Source: Bradyrhizobium sp. 141 (GTDB lineage Bacteria > Pseudomonadota > Alphaproteobacteria > Rhizobiales > Xanthobacteraceae). Taken from it: DNA of 64,000 nt. The stretch covers positions 62,001 to 126,000 of the forward strand of contig NZ_JADPKR010000053.1 of assembly GCF_023074055.1 (NCBI RefSeq). Reading direction: 5' to 3'. Both the position numbers and the translations under genes were made by a program. Shown here in pieces: positions 8,630-17,505 of the stretch. The notes below the pieces were generated by a model. The model was not told where the DNA came from. It worked only from the letters and a program-made list of their open reading frames with translations, and searched no databases. Each line of letters begins with the position of its first letter. Position 1 is the stretch's first letter.

Positions 8630-10711
8630 CTACGCGGTCTTCACCGCTCCCAAAAAGCCCTCGACCGCGACGCGGAGGCGATCGGCGTCGGCCGACATCT
8701 TCTTGACGGAGTCCGACAGCACCGTGCCGGCGTTGCCGGTCTCCTGGTTGAGCCTGGCGACGCTGCCAATGGTGTCGGTGACCTCGCGGGTGCCCTGCGC
8801 GGCCTGCTGGAAGTTGCGCGAGATCTCGGTGGTCGCCGCGCGCTGCTGCTCGACCGCAGCGGCAATCGCCGTCATCTTCTCGTCGATGCCGCTGATGGCA
8901 CCGCCGATCGCGCGGATGGCAGTCACGGCCTGGCCGGTGGCGCCCTGGATCTCCTCGACCTGACGCGAGATCTCTTCCGTCGCTGTCGCCGTCTGGGAGG
9001 CGAGGCTCTTGACCTCGCCGGCGACCACGGCGAAGCCGCGGCCGGCCTCGCCCGCGCGCGCGGCTTCGATGGTGGCGTTCAAGGCCAGAAGATTGGTCTG
9101 GCCGGCGATGGCGTTGATCATCTTCACGACTTCTCCGATGCGGCTTGCGGTCTGGTCGAGGATCTCGACCGTCACGTTGGTCTGCTCGGCCTGCGACACG
9201 GCTTCGCGGGCCTCGCGGGCACTGGACTGCACCTGCGCGGAGATCTCGCCGACGGATGCGGAGAGTTCTTCGGTCGCGGCCGCAATGGTCTCGAGATTGT
9301 TGGTGGCCTGCTCGGCGGCGGAGGAGACCGCCGCGGTCTGGCTGCTCGATTGCGAGACCAGCGAGCGCACCCCCGTCGCGGTGGCATCAAGCTCCCGCGT
9401 CGAAGCTACAACACTCTGGATGACCGCCTGCACGGTGTCGTCGAAGCTGCGGCATGCGGAATCGACGGAGCCGGAGCGGGCGAGCTGGAGTGCCTGCTGT
9501 GATTCGCGTTCCTGGCCCAGCCGTTCCGCAGTCGCCGCACTTTCGCGCAGGCTTTCGAGCGCGGCGGCCATGGTGCCGAACTCGTCGGGATGGCGGGATT
9601 GCGGCACCGGCGTCGCGTAGTCGCGCGCGCTGATGCGGGCGATGGCGTCGAGAATGGCGCGAACCGGGCGCATCAGGCGATTGCGCACCACGTACACGCC
9701 GGTCAGGGTCACGGCCAACGCGAGCAGGAACGCCAGCGACTGAACGATGAGGTTGGTGAGGGCTTTCGCCTGAACCATCTCCGCACGCGCGATCGACTGG
9801 TCGAGGGCCGTGTTGGCGACAGCGACGATGGGCGCGAAAGGCGACTGGCACAGCGCGTTCCATTCCGCGGGGGGCATCGCCGGACGGCCGCTGCCGTCGA
9901 AATTCTTGGTGAGATCGCCGATCTGCTTGAGGACGCCGTCGGTCTTGGCGCGCGCTTCCTTCGCCGCGTTGACGAGGTTCGCCGTCACGTCAGGCGCAGC
10001 CAGCAGTTCTTCCATGCCGGTCCAGCCGGCGGTAACGATGCCGTTCCAGCCGGCCACGGTCTGCTTCTGGGTTTCGTCGAGCGGCTTGGAGGTGTTGACG
10101 TTCGGGCGCAGGGTCGAGCATTGGATGCCGTAACGGTCGCGCACCTGCCAGGCGAGGCGGCGGGTCTGGATCATGCGGGCGATGAAGGGATCGTTGGTCC
10201 AGGCGCGGTTCGACACCGCGGTGGACGCCAGATTCGCGGTCTCGATCACCTTGGTGACGCCGTCGTACCAGGGTGCGGTGCGCTCGACCTTGCGCTCGGC
10301 GCGCGGCAGCTTGGCCTCGTCGTGGAACAGCTGGAACTTCGGCGCGGCCTCGCTCCAGCGCTGCTTCAGCGTGCTTGCAAGCTCGTCGCGGCGGGCGAAT
10401 TCGACGGTGGAGAGTGCGGCGACGATGGCGTCAAAGCCGGCCTGCTCCGCCTTCTCGGCAGCACCGAGCTTGGCGCGCGGATCGTCCTCGCCGAGCAGCG
10501 CACTCTGGGCATCGCCCCGGTTGTTGCGCAAGGACAGCACGCCATGGAAGATCGCCTTGTCGGCATTCGCAAGCCGTTCGGTCTCCAGACTGTCGCTGTA
10601 GCGGCCGAAGGCCCCGACCATCTGGGTCGCCGTAGAGGCCAGCGCGCCGGCGGCCAGCAGCGCCATCAGCGTCAGGAGAAGCGAGCTTACCGATTTCTTA
10701 AACATCGTCAT
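8630..10711 (-). CDS. methyl-accepting chemotaxis protein
   Basis: 693-residue transmembrane chemoreceptor signalling to CheA/CheW. First span at about residues 9-31, a periplasmic ligand domain of about 280 residues, second span near 310-335, then HAMP ([25 protein letters not shown]). A coiled-coil methylation helix leads to the signalling tip with [25 protein letters not shown] and EVKSLA, the invariant hairpin motif, and a return helix. No C-terminal CheR pentapeptide (ends [10 protein letters not shown]). The large periplasmic domain with [13 protein letters not shown] and no PAS or Cache signature visible is not assignable to a ligand. Transcribed alone; no che genes nearby. Confidence 0.92.
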   Translation of the reverse strand: MTMFKKSVSSLLLTLMALLAAGALASTATQMVGAFGRYSDSLETERLANADKAIFHGVLSLRNNRGDAQSALLGEDDPRAKLGAAEKAEQAGFDAIVAALSTVEFARRDELASTLKQRWSEAAPKFQLFHDEAKLPRAERKVERTAPWYDGVTKVIETANLASTAVSNRAWTNDPFIARMIQTRRLAWQVRDRYGIQCSTLRPNVNTSKPLDETQKQTVAGWNGIVTAGWTGMEELLAAPDVTANLVNAAKEARAKTDGVLKQIGDLTKNFDGSGRPAMPPAEWNALCQSPFAPIVAVANTALDQSIARAEMVQAKALTNLIVQSLAFLLALAVTLTGVYVVRNRLMRPVRAILDAIARISARDYATPVPQSRHPDEFGTMAAALESLRESAATAERLGQERESQQALQLARSGSVDSACRSFDDTVQAVIQSVVASTRELDATATGVRSLVSQSSSQTAAVSSAAEQATNNLETIAAATEELSASVGEISAQVQSSAREAREAVSQAEQTNVTVEILDQTASRIGEVVKMINAIAGQTNLLALNATIEAARAGEAGRGFAVVAGEVKSLASQTATATEEISRQVEEIQGATGQAVTAIRAIGGAISGIDEKMTAIAAAVEQQRAATTEISRNFQQAAQGTREVTDTIGSVARLNQETGNAGTVLSDSVKKMSADADRLRVAVEGFLGAVKTA

Positions 10712-10832
10712 GGGTCGGGGGCCTACTCTTCACGAAAGGCCACCTTGCACCGCGACATGCCAAGGTTTGGTTAAGACTTTAATCAAGCACCTGCGGTTGT
10801 GTCCGCCGCTGCTCCCGGCAGGCCGCGTCATC

Positions 10833-11603
10833 TCACGCGACCTTGGTGAAATCGGGCGCGCGGCGCTCGGCAAAGGCCGTGAACGCCTCGCGCGCCTCGG
10901 CGGTGCGCAGGCGCTGCGCGAATTGCTCGCCCTCGGCCTGCATCTGCGCAACCAGCGCTTCGCCGTTGCGCATCAGGCGCTTGGTGGCGGTGAGGGCGCC
11001 GGCCGGCTGGCGGGCGAGACGCTGCGCGAGCGCGAGCGCCTCGGCATCGAGCTTGTCGAGCGGCACCACACGATTGGCGAGGCCCCATTCCAGCGCCGAC
11101 GTGGCGGGAACGGTCTCGCCGAGCGCGAACATCTCATAGGCGCGGGCATGGCCGATGCGCGCCGGCATCAACAGGCTGGAGGCGGCTTCCGGCACCAGCG
11201 CGAGGCTGACGAAAGGCGTCGACAATTGCGCGTTGTCGGCGAGCACGACGAGATCGCAATGCAGCAGCATCGTGGTGCCGACGCCGACGGCGCGGCCCTG
11301 CACCGCGGCGACCAGCGGCCTCGTGCAGCGGGCCAGCGACTGGATGAAGCGCCACACGTTACGGCTGCCTTCCGACTTGCCCGACGCCACAGCGGCGAAT
11401 TCGCCGACGTCGTTGCCGGCGGTGAACATGTCGCCCTCGCCGCGGATCAAGATCACGCGGGCAGAAGGATCGAACTCGGCGGATTCGATGCTGTCGGCGA
11501 GCTTGCCGTACATCGCATCGGTCAGCGCGTTCTTCTTGTCGGGACGCGCCAGCGTGAGGGTGAAAATTCCGCTATTGTTCTCGATCCGGACGTGCTCGGC
11601 CAT
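10833..11603 (-). CDS. enoyl-CoA hydratase/isomerase family protein
   Basis: 256-residue crotonase-fold protein acting on acyl-CoA thioesters. Oxyanion-hole segments are KKNALTDAMYGKL with GNDVGEF (about residue 65) and AAVQGRAVGVGTTMLLHCD (about 105). Of the two catalytic glutamates of classical enoyl-CoA hydratase, the first is replaced by Thr (GVGTTMLL where GGGCEL is usual), while the second position carries Glu in LVPEAASS. Such single-Glu crotonases are often isomerases, so hydratase activity should not be assumed. It starts after GGAGAG and lies 12 bp downstream of the marR-type gene, forming a two-gene operon. Confidence 0.87.
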   Translation of the reverse strand: MAEHVRIENNSGIFTLTLARPDKKNALTDAMYGKLADSIESAEFDPSARVILIRGEGDMFTAGNDVGEFAAVASGKSEGSRNVWRFIQSLARCTRPLVAAVQGRAVGVGTTMLLHCDLVVLADNAQLSTPFVSLALVPEAASSLLMPARIGHARAYEMFALGETVPATSALEWGLANRVVPLDKLDAEALALAQRLARQPAGALTATKRLMRNGEALVAQMQAEGEQFAQRLRTAEAREAFTAFAERRAPDFTKVA

Positions 11604-11615
11604 CGGTCTCTCCTT

Positions 11616-12065
11616 CTAGTCGTCTGAACTTCTTGGAAACTTGTCCTGAATGCTCGTCAGCCAGCGCGCGACGATGTCGATCTCCGCAGCTGTAAATCCG
11701 TCCGTCAGCGCCGCATTGACCTCGGCAGCGCCGGCCTTCGCCTGCGCCAACGCGGTTCGTCCCTTCGGCGTCAGCCAGATCCGCCAGCCGCGTCCGTCCT
11801 CGCGATCGGCCCGCCGCTCGATCAATTTCGCAGCCTCCGTGCGATCGACGAGGCCGGAAATGCCGGCCGGTCCCATATCGAGCGCCGCGCCCGCCTCGCC
11901 CATCAGGACACCGTCCTGCTTGCCGAGGATGAACAACAGCCCAGCCTGCGCCGGCGTCACCTCGCTCTCGGGCCGAGCCGCCATCCAGCGCTGCAGCCGG
12001 CGTTGTGCGACGCTCAGCAGGTAGATCAGCCGAGGATGCCGCGCGTCGGCGTCTTTATTTCGCAT
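11616..12065 (-). CDS. MarR family transcriptional regulator
   Basis: 149-residue winged-helix repressor. The helix-turn-helix is around residues 55-80 (MGEAGAALDMGPAGISGLVDRTEAAKLIERR written in parts: MGEAGAALDM, GPAGISGLVDR) and the wing carries ADREDGRGWRIWLTPKG. The gene is first in an operon with the crotonase, so it probably senses an acyl-CoA or aromatic acid, as CouR/BadR-like regulators do; this is inference. No Shine-Dalgarno precedes the ATG. Instead an 18-bp palindrome is centred on the start codon and a TTGACA -35 box is positioned so that transcription could begin at the ATG itself. Confidence 0.87.
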   Translation of the reverse strand: MRNKDADARHPRLIYLLSVAQRRLQRWMAARPESEVTPAQAGLLFILGKQDGVLMGEAGAALDMGPAGISGLVDRTEAAKLIERRADREDGRGWRIWLTPKGRTALAQAKAGAAEVNAALTDGFTAAEIDIVARWLTSIQDKFPRSSDD

Positions 12066-12073
12066 GCGAAGTA
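12056..12073 (-). promoter_or_regulatory. palindromic operator centred on the marR-type start codon
   Basis: TAnTTCGCATGCGAAnTA with a perfect 12-bp core TTCGCATGCGAA; the central ATG is the start codon at 12063-12065. Length and symmetry match MarR-family operators, so autorepression is likely. Confidence 0.6.
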
Positions 12074-12100
12074 TTTAGTCGAGACGACGCACGTTGTCAA
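12072..12100 (-). promoter_or_regulatory. promoter of the marR-crotonase operon, possibly leaderless
   Basis: Minus strand: perfect TTGACA at 12100-12095, 17-bp spacer, TAAATA at 12077-12072. The start codon A (12065) is 7 bases beyond the -10, where transcription normally begins, and no ribosome binding site exists between. Confidence 0.55.
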
Positions 12101-12109
12101 ATGGCGCCG

Positions 12110-12769
12110 CTACTTCGATGCTGCACGGCAACCGTCCAGGAACAGGGCCACGCAGGTCTGCACCCTGCGCTCGATCTGCTTGCGTGACGGCAGCGGCATG
12201 CCGCCATAGATCGCCGCACGCTGCGGCGCCGATGCGACCATGCCGATCAGCATGCCGGCGGCCTCGTCGACGTCGTCTAGCGCGATGAGCTTCTTCTTCA
12301 CCGGCACGCGGAGCCAGCGCGCGAGCGCAATGGCGGTGCGCGAGATGCCGTTCTTGTAGAAGTTCGCGGCGAGGTCGGGGAATGCGGCCGATTCCTGCAG
12401 CACCATGCGCTGCAAGGCCACGACCTCAGGATCGAGCGCGACATCGGCACAGGCCAGCAGCGCGGCACGCAGGCCGGTTTCGACATCGACCCCGTCGCTG
12501 GCCTGGAGATCGACGGCGGAGAGCAGCCGCTCAAGCCTGTCAGCGCACATCGCCTCGAACAGCGCGGCCTTGCCAGGAAACAGGCGATACAGGGTCTTGG
12601 TGGAGATGCCGGCGCGGCGCGCCAGCTCTTCGGTGCTGGTCGCGGCATAGCCGTCGCCGGCAAAGGCGTGGCGCGCGGCGTCGAAGACGATCCGTTTCGT
12701 CTCCTCGTCGCTGCGCACCGGCGGCCGGCCGCGGGGGCGGCTTTCATTCGAAGGTTTTGCCTGAGCCAT
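12110..12769 (-). CDS. TetR/AcrR family transcriptional regulator
   Basis: 219-residue repressor with an N-terminal helix-turn-helix: RIVFDAARHAFAGDGYAATS and then EELARRAGISTKTLYRLFPGK at about residues 27-68, a textbook TetR DNA-binding domain. The C-terminal ligand domain is not assignable. It is transcribed divergently from the emrA/emrB-like efflux genes, with a 90-bp shared control region containing a palindrome over the efflux -35 box, so it almost certainly represses the pump and is released by a pump substrate. No clear Shine-Dalgarno precedes its ATG. Confidence 0.9.
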   Translation of the reverse strand: MAQAKPSNESRPRGRPPVRSDEETKRIVFDAARHAFAGDGYAATSTEELARRAGISTKTLYRLFPGKAALFEAMCADRLERLLSAVDLQASDGVDVETGLRAALLACADVALDPEVVALQRMVLQESAAFPDLAANFYKNGISRTAIALARWLRVPVKKKLIALDDVDEAAGMLIGMVASAPQRAAIYGGMPLPSRKQIERRVQTCVALFLDGCRAASK

Positions 12770-12785
12770 GTTTTTAAATGATGCC

Positions 12786-12801
12786 TGTCATTCCATTGAC
12801 A
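12786..12801 (+). promoter_or_regulatory. candidate TetR operator
   Basis: TGTCATT-CC-ATTGACA, an inverted repeat with one mismatch per 7-bp arm, whose right arm is the TTGACA -35 box of the efflux operon. A second short repeat AATGA-N6-TCATT (12777-12792) overlaps it on the left. Binding here would block the pump promoter. Confidence 0.5.
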
Positions 12802-12823
12802 CTCCCGAAGCTAGTCCTATTTT
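12796..12823 (+). promoter_or_regulatory. sigma-70-type promoter of the efflux operon
   Basis: TTGACA at 12796-12801, 16-bp spacer, TATTTT at 12818-12823, 36 bp upstream of the emrA-like ATG at 12860. Confidence 0.6.
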
Positions 12824-12859
12824 GGAAATCGTCAAGTTTCCTAATTCAGGGAGCCGGCC

Positions 12860-14122
12860 ATGACCGTGCACACCGACCCGTCAAAGACCGAAGCCATCGT
12901 GGTTCCAACCGTTCCGCCACAAGGCGTCCTCCCTGCGGCACCGCCGCCGGCGCGCACAAGAAAGCTGAACCTTCGCAAGCTGTTGCTGGCAGGCGTGGCG
13001 GCCGCCGCGCTGGCCGGCGCAAGCTGGTACGGCTACGACTACTGGACCGTCGGGCGCTTCCTCGTCTCCACCGATGACGCCTATGTGAAGGCCGACAACA
13101 CCACGATCGCGCCGAAGGTCAGCGGCTATCTCGACCGCGTCATGGTCGGCGATAACGAGCATGTGAAGGCCGGCCAGATCTTGGCGCGGATCGATGACCG
13201 CGACTTCAAGGTCGCGCTCGACCAGGCCAAGGCCGACGTCGCCGCGGCGAACGCGACGGTGACGAGCAAGCAGGCGCAGCTCGAGGTTCAGGAAGCCGTG
13301 ATCGCCGCAGCGCGAGCGACGGTCGACGTCGACAATGCCGCAAAAGTTTTCGCCAGGCAGGAGAACAAGCGCTACACCGATCTCGCGGCGACCGGCTATG
13401 GCAGCGTGCAGAACGCGCAGCAGGCCCAGGCGCGCGACGCCGGCGCCGACGCCGCGATCCAGCGCGACACCGCCAATCTCGCCTCGGCGCTCAAGCAGGT
13501 CGAGCTGCTGAAGGCCGAGATCCTGCAAGCCGAGGCCGCCGCCGCCCGCGCCGCCGCGCTCCAGCGTCAGGCCGAGCTCAATCTCGGCTACACCACGATC
13601 GTCTCGCCGATCGACGGCGTGGTCGGCAACCGCTCCTTGCGCGTCGGCCAGTACGTGCAGGCGGGCACGCAATTGATGTCGATCGTGCCGACCGAGGGCG
13701 CCTATGTCGTCGCCAACTTCAAGGAGACGCAGCTCACCAACGTCCGCGCCGGGCAAAAGGTCGAGATCGAGGTCGACACCTTCCCGGGCCAACTGGTTCG
13801 CGGCCACGTCGATTCCATCGCGCCGGCCAGCGGCCAGGAGTTCGCCCTGCTGCCGCCGGACAACGCCACCGGCAACTTCACCAAGATCGTGCAGCGCATC
13901 CCCGTGAAGATCGCGCTGGATGCCGAGACCGCGCCTGCGATCGCGCTGCGGCCCGGCATGTCCGTGATCCCGACGATCGCCACCCGTTCAGCGCCGGCCG
14001 CGCAAGCGGCGACGATGCCCCAAGCAACGTCAAAGGCAAAGCTCGTTTCCGGAGGATCGTGCCATGTCAAACAGCCTCTCAATCCCGACGCCAGCTCCCG
14101 CAACGCCGGCCGCGACGCCTGA
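12860..14122 (+). CDS. HlyD/EmrA family efflux adaptor
   Basis: Periplasmic membrane-fusion protein that links the inner-membrane MFS pump encoded next to an outer-membrane channel. 420 residues: cytoplasmic Pro/Arg-rich tail, one span at about residues 42-62, then STDDAYVKADNTTIAPKVSGYL (split: STDDAYVKADN, TTIAPKVSGYL), the biotinyl-lipoyl motif of EmrA. A long coiled-coil hairpin follows (about 110-230), then GYTTIVSPIDGVVGNRSLRVGQYV and the beta-barrel. Start after AGGGAG. The last 59 bp overlap the next gene, and the C-terminal tail (NPDASSRNAGRDA) is encoded in that overlap. Confidence 0.91.
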   Translation: MTVHTDPSKTEAIVVPTVPPQGVLPAAPPPARTRKLNLRKLLLAGVAAAALAGASWYGYDYWTVGRFLVSTDDAYVKADNTTIAPKVSGYLDRVMVGDNEHVKAGQILARIDDRDFKVALDQAKADVAAANATVTSKQAQLEVQEAVIAAARATVDVDNAAKVFARQENKRYTDLAATGYGSVQNAQQAQARDAGADAAIQRDTANLASALKQVELLKAEILQAEAAAARAAALQRQAELNLGYTTIVSPIDGVVGNRSLRVGQYVQAGTQLMSIVPTEGAYVVANFKETQLTNVRAGQKVEIEVDTFPGQLVRGHVDSIAPASGQEFALLPPDNATGNFTKIVQRIPVKIALDAETAPAIALRPGMSVIPTIATRSAPAAQAATMPQATSKAKLVSGGSCHVKQPLNPDASSRNAGRDA

Positions 14123-15686
14123 GCGCGCCGCAGCCGACCCCAATCGCGCCAGCGCCACGGTCTGGATCGCCGTGTTCGCCGCGATGATCGGCGCGTTCAT
14201 GGCGATCCTGAACATCCAGATCACCAACGCCTCGCTGCTCAACATCGAGGGCGGCATCGGCACCGGTGCCGACAACGGGTCCTGGATCTCGACCTCGTAC
14301 CTGATCGGCGAGATCATCGTGATCCCGCTGACCGATTATCTGTCGCGGGTGCTCTCGTTCCGCAACGTCATGCTGAGCTTCGCGACGCTGTTTGCGGCCT
14401 TCTCGGTCGCCTGTGCCTTCACGCACGATCTGCCCTCGATGATCGCGATGCGCGGCTTCCAGGGTTTCTTCGGCGGCGTCTTGATTCCGATGGCCTTCAC
14501 GCTGGTCTTCACGAAGCTGCCGAAGGGCCAGCAGCCGATCGGCCTTGCGATGTTCTCGCTCGCGGTGACCTTTGCGCCCGCGATCGGTCCGACCATCGGC
14601 GGCTATCTCACCGAGAATTACGGCTGGCAGACCATCTTCTTCGTCAACGTGCTGCCGACCGCGGTCATGGTGGCGATCCTGTTCCTCACCCTGGAGCGCG
14701 CGCCGATGAACCTCGGCCTGCTGCGCGAGGGCGACTGGTTCGGCATCGCGACCATGGCGGTCGGCCTCGCCGCGCTCCAGGCCGTGCTCGAGGAGGGCAA
14801 CAAGGACGACTGGTTCGGCTCGCCCTTCATCGTCCGGCTCGCCATCATCGCGGCCGTCAGCCTGTCGCTGTTCATCTATAACGAGCTCGTGGTCGAGAAG
14901 CCGCTGCTGCGCCTGCGCCTGCTGACGCAGTGGAACTTCGGCGTCGGCACCATTGCGGCGGTGTTTCTCGGCTTTGCACTGTTCGGCTCGGTCTATCTGC
15001 TGCCCGCCTATCTCGGTCAGTTGCAGGGCTATAATGCCGAGCAAATCGGCAACGTGCTGGCCTGGACCGGCCTGCCCCAGCTCCTGCTGATCCCGCTCGT
15101 GCCGAAGCTGATGCAGCGGTTCGATGCCCGCTACATCGCCGCGGTCGGGCTGCTGCTGTTCGCCGCGAGCTCGTTCATGAACATCATGATGTCGCTCGAT
15201 TATTCCGGCGATCAGTTCTTCGTCCCCAACGTCGTGCGCGCCGTCGGCCAGGCTCTCACTCTGGCGCCGCTCTCCGCGCTCAGCCTCGGCAGCGTCGCGC
15301 CGCAGGATGCGCCGGCCGCCTCCGGCATTTCCAACATGATGCGCAATCTCGGCGGCGCCATCGGCACCGCGGTGCTGGCCACCATCGTCACCAAGCGCGA
15401 GCAGTTCCACTCCAACATCATCGGCCATTCGGTCACGCTCGGCCGCGAGGAGGTCCGCGCTCGCATCGCGCAGATGACGAACTACTTCATCGCGCACGGC
15501 GTGCCCGACCCCAACGCCGCCCGCGAGCAGGCCATCATCGCGCTCGGCAAGACGGTGAAGCGCCAGGCGCTGGTGATGGGTTATTCCGACACATTTGCGG
15601 TGATCGGCGTGGTGCTGGTGCTCGCGGCCATTGCGGTGCTACTGACGCGGCGCGTTAAAGCGGCGGGCGGAGGCGGCGCGCATTAG
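14064..15686 (+). CDS. DHA2 family MFS drug transporter (EmrB/QacA type)
   Basis: 14-span proton-coupled exporter of 540 residues that works with the adjacent EmrA-like adaptor to expel hydrophobic toxic compounds. The first span has FMAILNIQITNASLLNIEGG (motif D1-like), RGFQGFFGGVLIPMAF matches motif B, and FAPAIGPTIGGYLTENYGWQTIFFVN is split motif C plus following loop (FAPAIGPTIGGYL, TENYGWQTIFFVN). Its ATG lies inside the emrA-like gene (59-bp overlap) and has its own GGAGGA site. TetR control is expected. A strong palindrome 19 bp after the stop codon may end the transcript. Confidence 0.93.
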   Translation: MSNSLSIPTPAPATPAATPERAAADPNRASATVWIAVFAAMIGAFMAILNIQITNASLLNIEGGIGTGADNGSWISTSYLIGEIIVIPLTDYLSRVLSFRNVMLSFATLFAAFSVACAFTHDLPSMIAMRGFQGFFGGVLIPMAFTLVFTKLPKGQQPIGLAMFSLAVTFAPAIGPTIGGYLTENYGWQTIFFVNVLPTAVMVAILFLTLERAPMNLGLLREGDWFGIATMAVGLAALQAVLEEGNKDDWFGSPFIVRLAIIAAVSLSLFIYNELVVEKPLLRLRLLTQWNFGVGTIAAVFLGFALFGSVYLLPAYLGQLQGYNAEQIGNVLAWTGLPQLLLIPLVPKLMQRFDARYIAAVGLLLFAASSFMNIMMSLDYSGDQFFVPNVVRAVGQALTLAPLSALSLGSVAPQDAPAASGISNMMRNLGGAIGTAVLATIVTKREQFHSNIIGHSVTLGREEVRARIAQMTNYFIAHGVPDPNAAREQAIIALGKTVKRQALVMGYSDTFAVIGVVLVLAAIAVLLTRRVKAAGGGGAH

Positions 15687-15704
15687 CCTCCTCACCACAA
15701 CAGG

Positions 15705-15737
15705 TCGTCATGCCCGGGCTTGTCCCGGGCATGACGA
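15705..15737. terminator. palindromic element/bidirectional terminator
   Basis: 14-bp perfect arms TCGTCATGCCCGGG / CCCGGGCATGACGA with a 5-nt loop, between the convergent efflux and tannase genes. The sequence type is a frequent intergenic palindrome of Bradyrhizobium (from memory). It has no U-tract, so it may terminate inefficiently. Confidence 0.65.
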
Positions 15738-15757
15738 TGTGGAGGCTGACGGGTGCC

Positions 15758-17419
15758 CTACGGCGCGCAGGTAAAGCTTGACGCCTCCGTCACCGCATCC
15801 GCCTTGTAATGCGGCCAGGCCGGCCAGCGGCACAGCGGCAGCGCGCGCAGGGTCGCGAACGACGGCGGCTCGACCTTCTGCTCGATAACCTCGAGATCGC
15901 CGGGCGGCTTGCCCTTCTCGACCCAGTCGACCAGCACGCTCAGCATGTCGACATTGGCCGGCGCGCCGGAGCCGACATGATCGACGCCGGGCGCGGTGTA
16001 GAGCCGCGCGAACTCGGCGGTCTCGGCCTTGCCGAGCTTGCGCTCGACGCTTTCGAAATAGCGGATGCCGGCATAGGGGCTCTGCGCGTAGTCGGCCATG
16101 TGCTCGAGCATGATCAGCCGGCCGCCGCGGCCGCGGAAACGGCTGAGATCGGGATCGGTCGAATCCATCAGCTTGGAGACCTCGAGCAGCCGCGCCTTGT
16201 GCTCCTCCACCTTGTAGGTGGTAACGTCGAGCTTGGGATCGCGCGCGAACACATATTGAATGCCGCCGGCGCCGTAGATCCAGGCGATGCCGTTGTTGGG
16301 TGCAGGTGGCTGCGCCGGCGGCGCGGTGCCGAGCCACCACGCGACCCAGCCGCCGGTCGGGCCGATCGCGGGCGTATCCTCGCCCGACACGCCCCAGCCG
16401 GGATAATCGTCGAGCCCATTGGCAAGCGCGAACGGGAATTTGTAGGTCGCATGCAGCGTGTTCACGGCCTTGATTTGCAGATCGGTGAGACACTGATCGC
16501 CGCTCTGGCCACCGGCGCAGCGCAGCGTCTCGACCTTGAATGCCGCCTTGCAGGCGACGGGGTCCTGAACCAGCGCATCGTCGGAGCCGTCGGCCTTGTC
16601 GCAGGCCGCCCGCACGGCCTCGCCGACGAGCTTCACCTGCGCAGGATTGATCCAGCCCGCGCCCATGGTCGCGAGCCCCGAACGGGTGCCGGCGTGCTGC
16701 AGGCCGACCCAGTTGATCACGGGCACGCGGGCGAAGATGCCGTCAAAATCATCCGGGTAACGCTGCGCCATGGTGAGGCCTTCGCGCCCGCCCTCGGACG
16801 AGCCCATGAAGTACATCTTTTCCGGCTTCTTGCCGTAGGCGCGCTCCATCAGCCCAACAGCCGCATCGCGCACCTTCTTGTAGGCGCGGTGAGCAAAATT
16901 CTCGAAGGCTTCGTCGTTGAGCGCGAACACCTGTGGGGGTTCGCCTTGCCTGGTCTCATGACCGGAATCGGTGCCGTAGGTGACGAAGCCGCGCGCGAGC
17001 GGCGACGGCTTGTCGAAGGGATAGGCTGGCGGCAGCGAAAGACCGGTGATCAGCACACCGTTGAAACCGCCGCCGCCATATTGCACCGAGCGGCCGTTCC
17101 ATTCGACGGGGAGGTTGACCTGGAATCTGATCGGCGGCGCCTTGGGGTCGACCGGGTCGATATGGCCGAGCACTTTGCAGAAGCCGGGATTGGCCGGCGT
17201 GATGCGCCCGGCCGGCGTCGGCCCGCGTTCGGCGACGACGAGCTGCGAGGGTGCCTGCAACGTCGCGGAATCGATCTTCACGGCGTCGGTCCCGCCGACC
17301 AGGCTCTTGCAGACGGTCTCGGCATCCTCGATCAGCGTCAGCGCCGAGGCGCCGTGTGCGCTCAACGCCGCCACGGTCCCCGCGAGCCATGCACATAGCT
17401 TCGCCCTGTTTCGCCTCAT
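15758..17419 (-). CDS. tannase/feruloyl esterase family protein
   Basis: Secreted alpha/beta-hydrolase of 553 residues that cleaves ester-linked aromatic acids such as gallate or ferulate. The Sec signal is residues 1-27 (LCAWLAGTVAALSAHGASA). Family markers are FCKVLGHIDP, QYGGGGFNG, the nucleophile motif MGSSEGGREG, TLRCAGGQSGDQCLTDLQ (disulfide pair near the active site) and the late acid/His region LIMLEHMADY and GVDHVGSG. The ATG at 17419 is preceded by GGGGGAAACG. Gene order with the GntP permease downstream in sequence but upstream in transcription hints at uptake of a released acid; the substrate is not determinable. Confidence 0.86.
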   Translation of the reverse strand: MRRNRAKLCAWLAGTVAALSAHGASALTLIEDAETVCKSLVGGTDAVKIDSATLQAPSQLVVAERGPTPAGRITPANPGFCKVLGHIDPVDPKAPPIRFQVNLPVEWNGRSVQYGGGGFNGVLITGLSLPPAYPFDKPSPLARGFVTYGTDSGHETRQGEPPQVFALNDEAFENFAHRAYKKVRDAAVGLMERAYGKKPEKMYFMGSSEGGREGLTMAQRYPDDFDGIFARVPVINWVGLQHAGTRSGLATMGAGWINPAQVKLVGEAVRAACDKADGSDDALVQDPVACKAAFKVETLRCAGGQSGDQCLTDLQIKAVNTLHATYKFPFALANGLDDYPGWGVSGEDTPAIGPTGGWVAWWLGTAPPAQPPAPNNGIAWIYGAGGIQYVFARDPKLDVTTYKVEEHKARLLEVSKLMDSTDPDLSRFRGRGGRLIMLEHMADYAQSPYAGIRYFESVERKLGKAETAEFARLYTAPGVDHVGSGAPANVDMLSVLVDWVEKGKPPGDLEVIEQKVEPPSFATLRALPLCRWPAWPHYKADAVTEASSFTCAP

Positions 17420-17505
17420 CGTTTCCCCCCAATTGTGTTGCGTTCGTACGTTGGCCTGCATTCAATGCAACCTTCGTCCGTCCGTCAATCGCCGCCGCCG
17501 GCCTT

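Noticed and set aside
14079..15497. 472-codon minus-strand open frame opposite the MFS pump
   Set aside because: Extreme Arg/Asp/His composition, no domain, fully overlaps a 14-span transporter gene.
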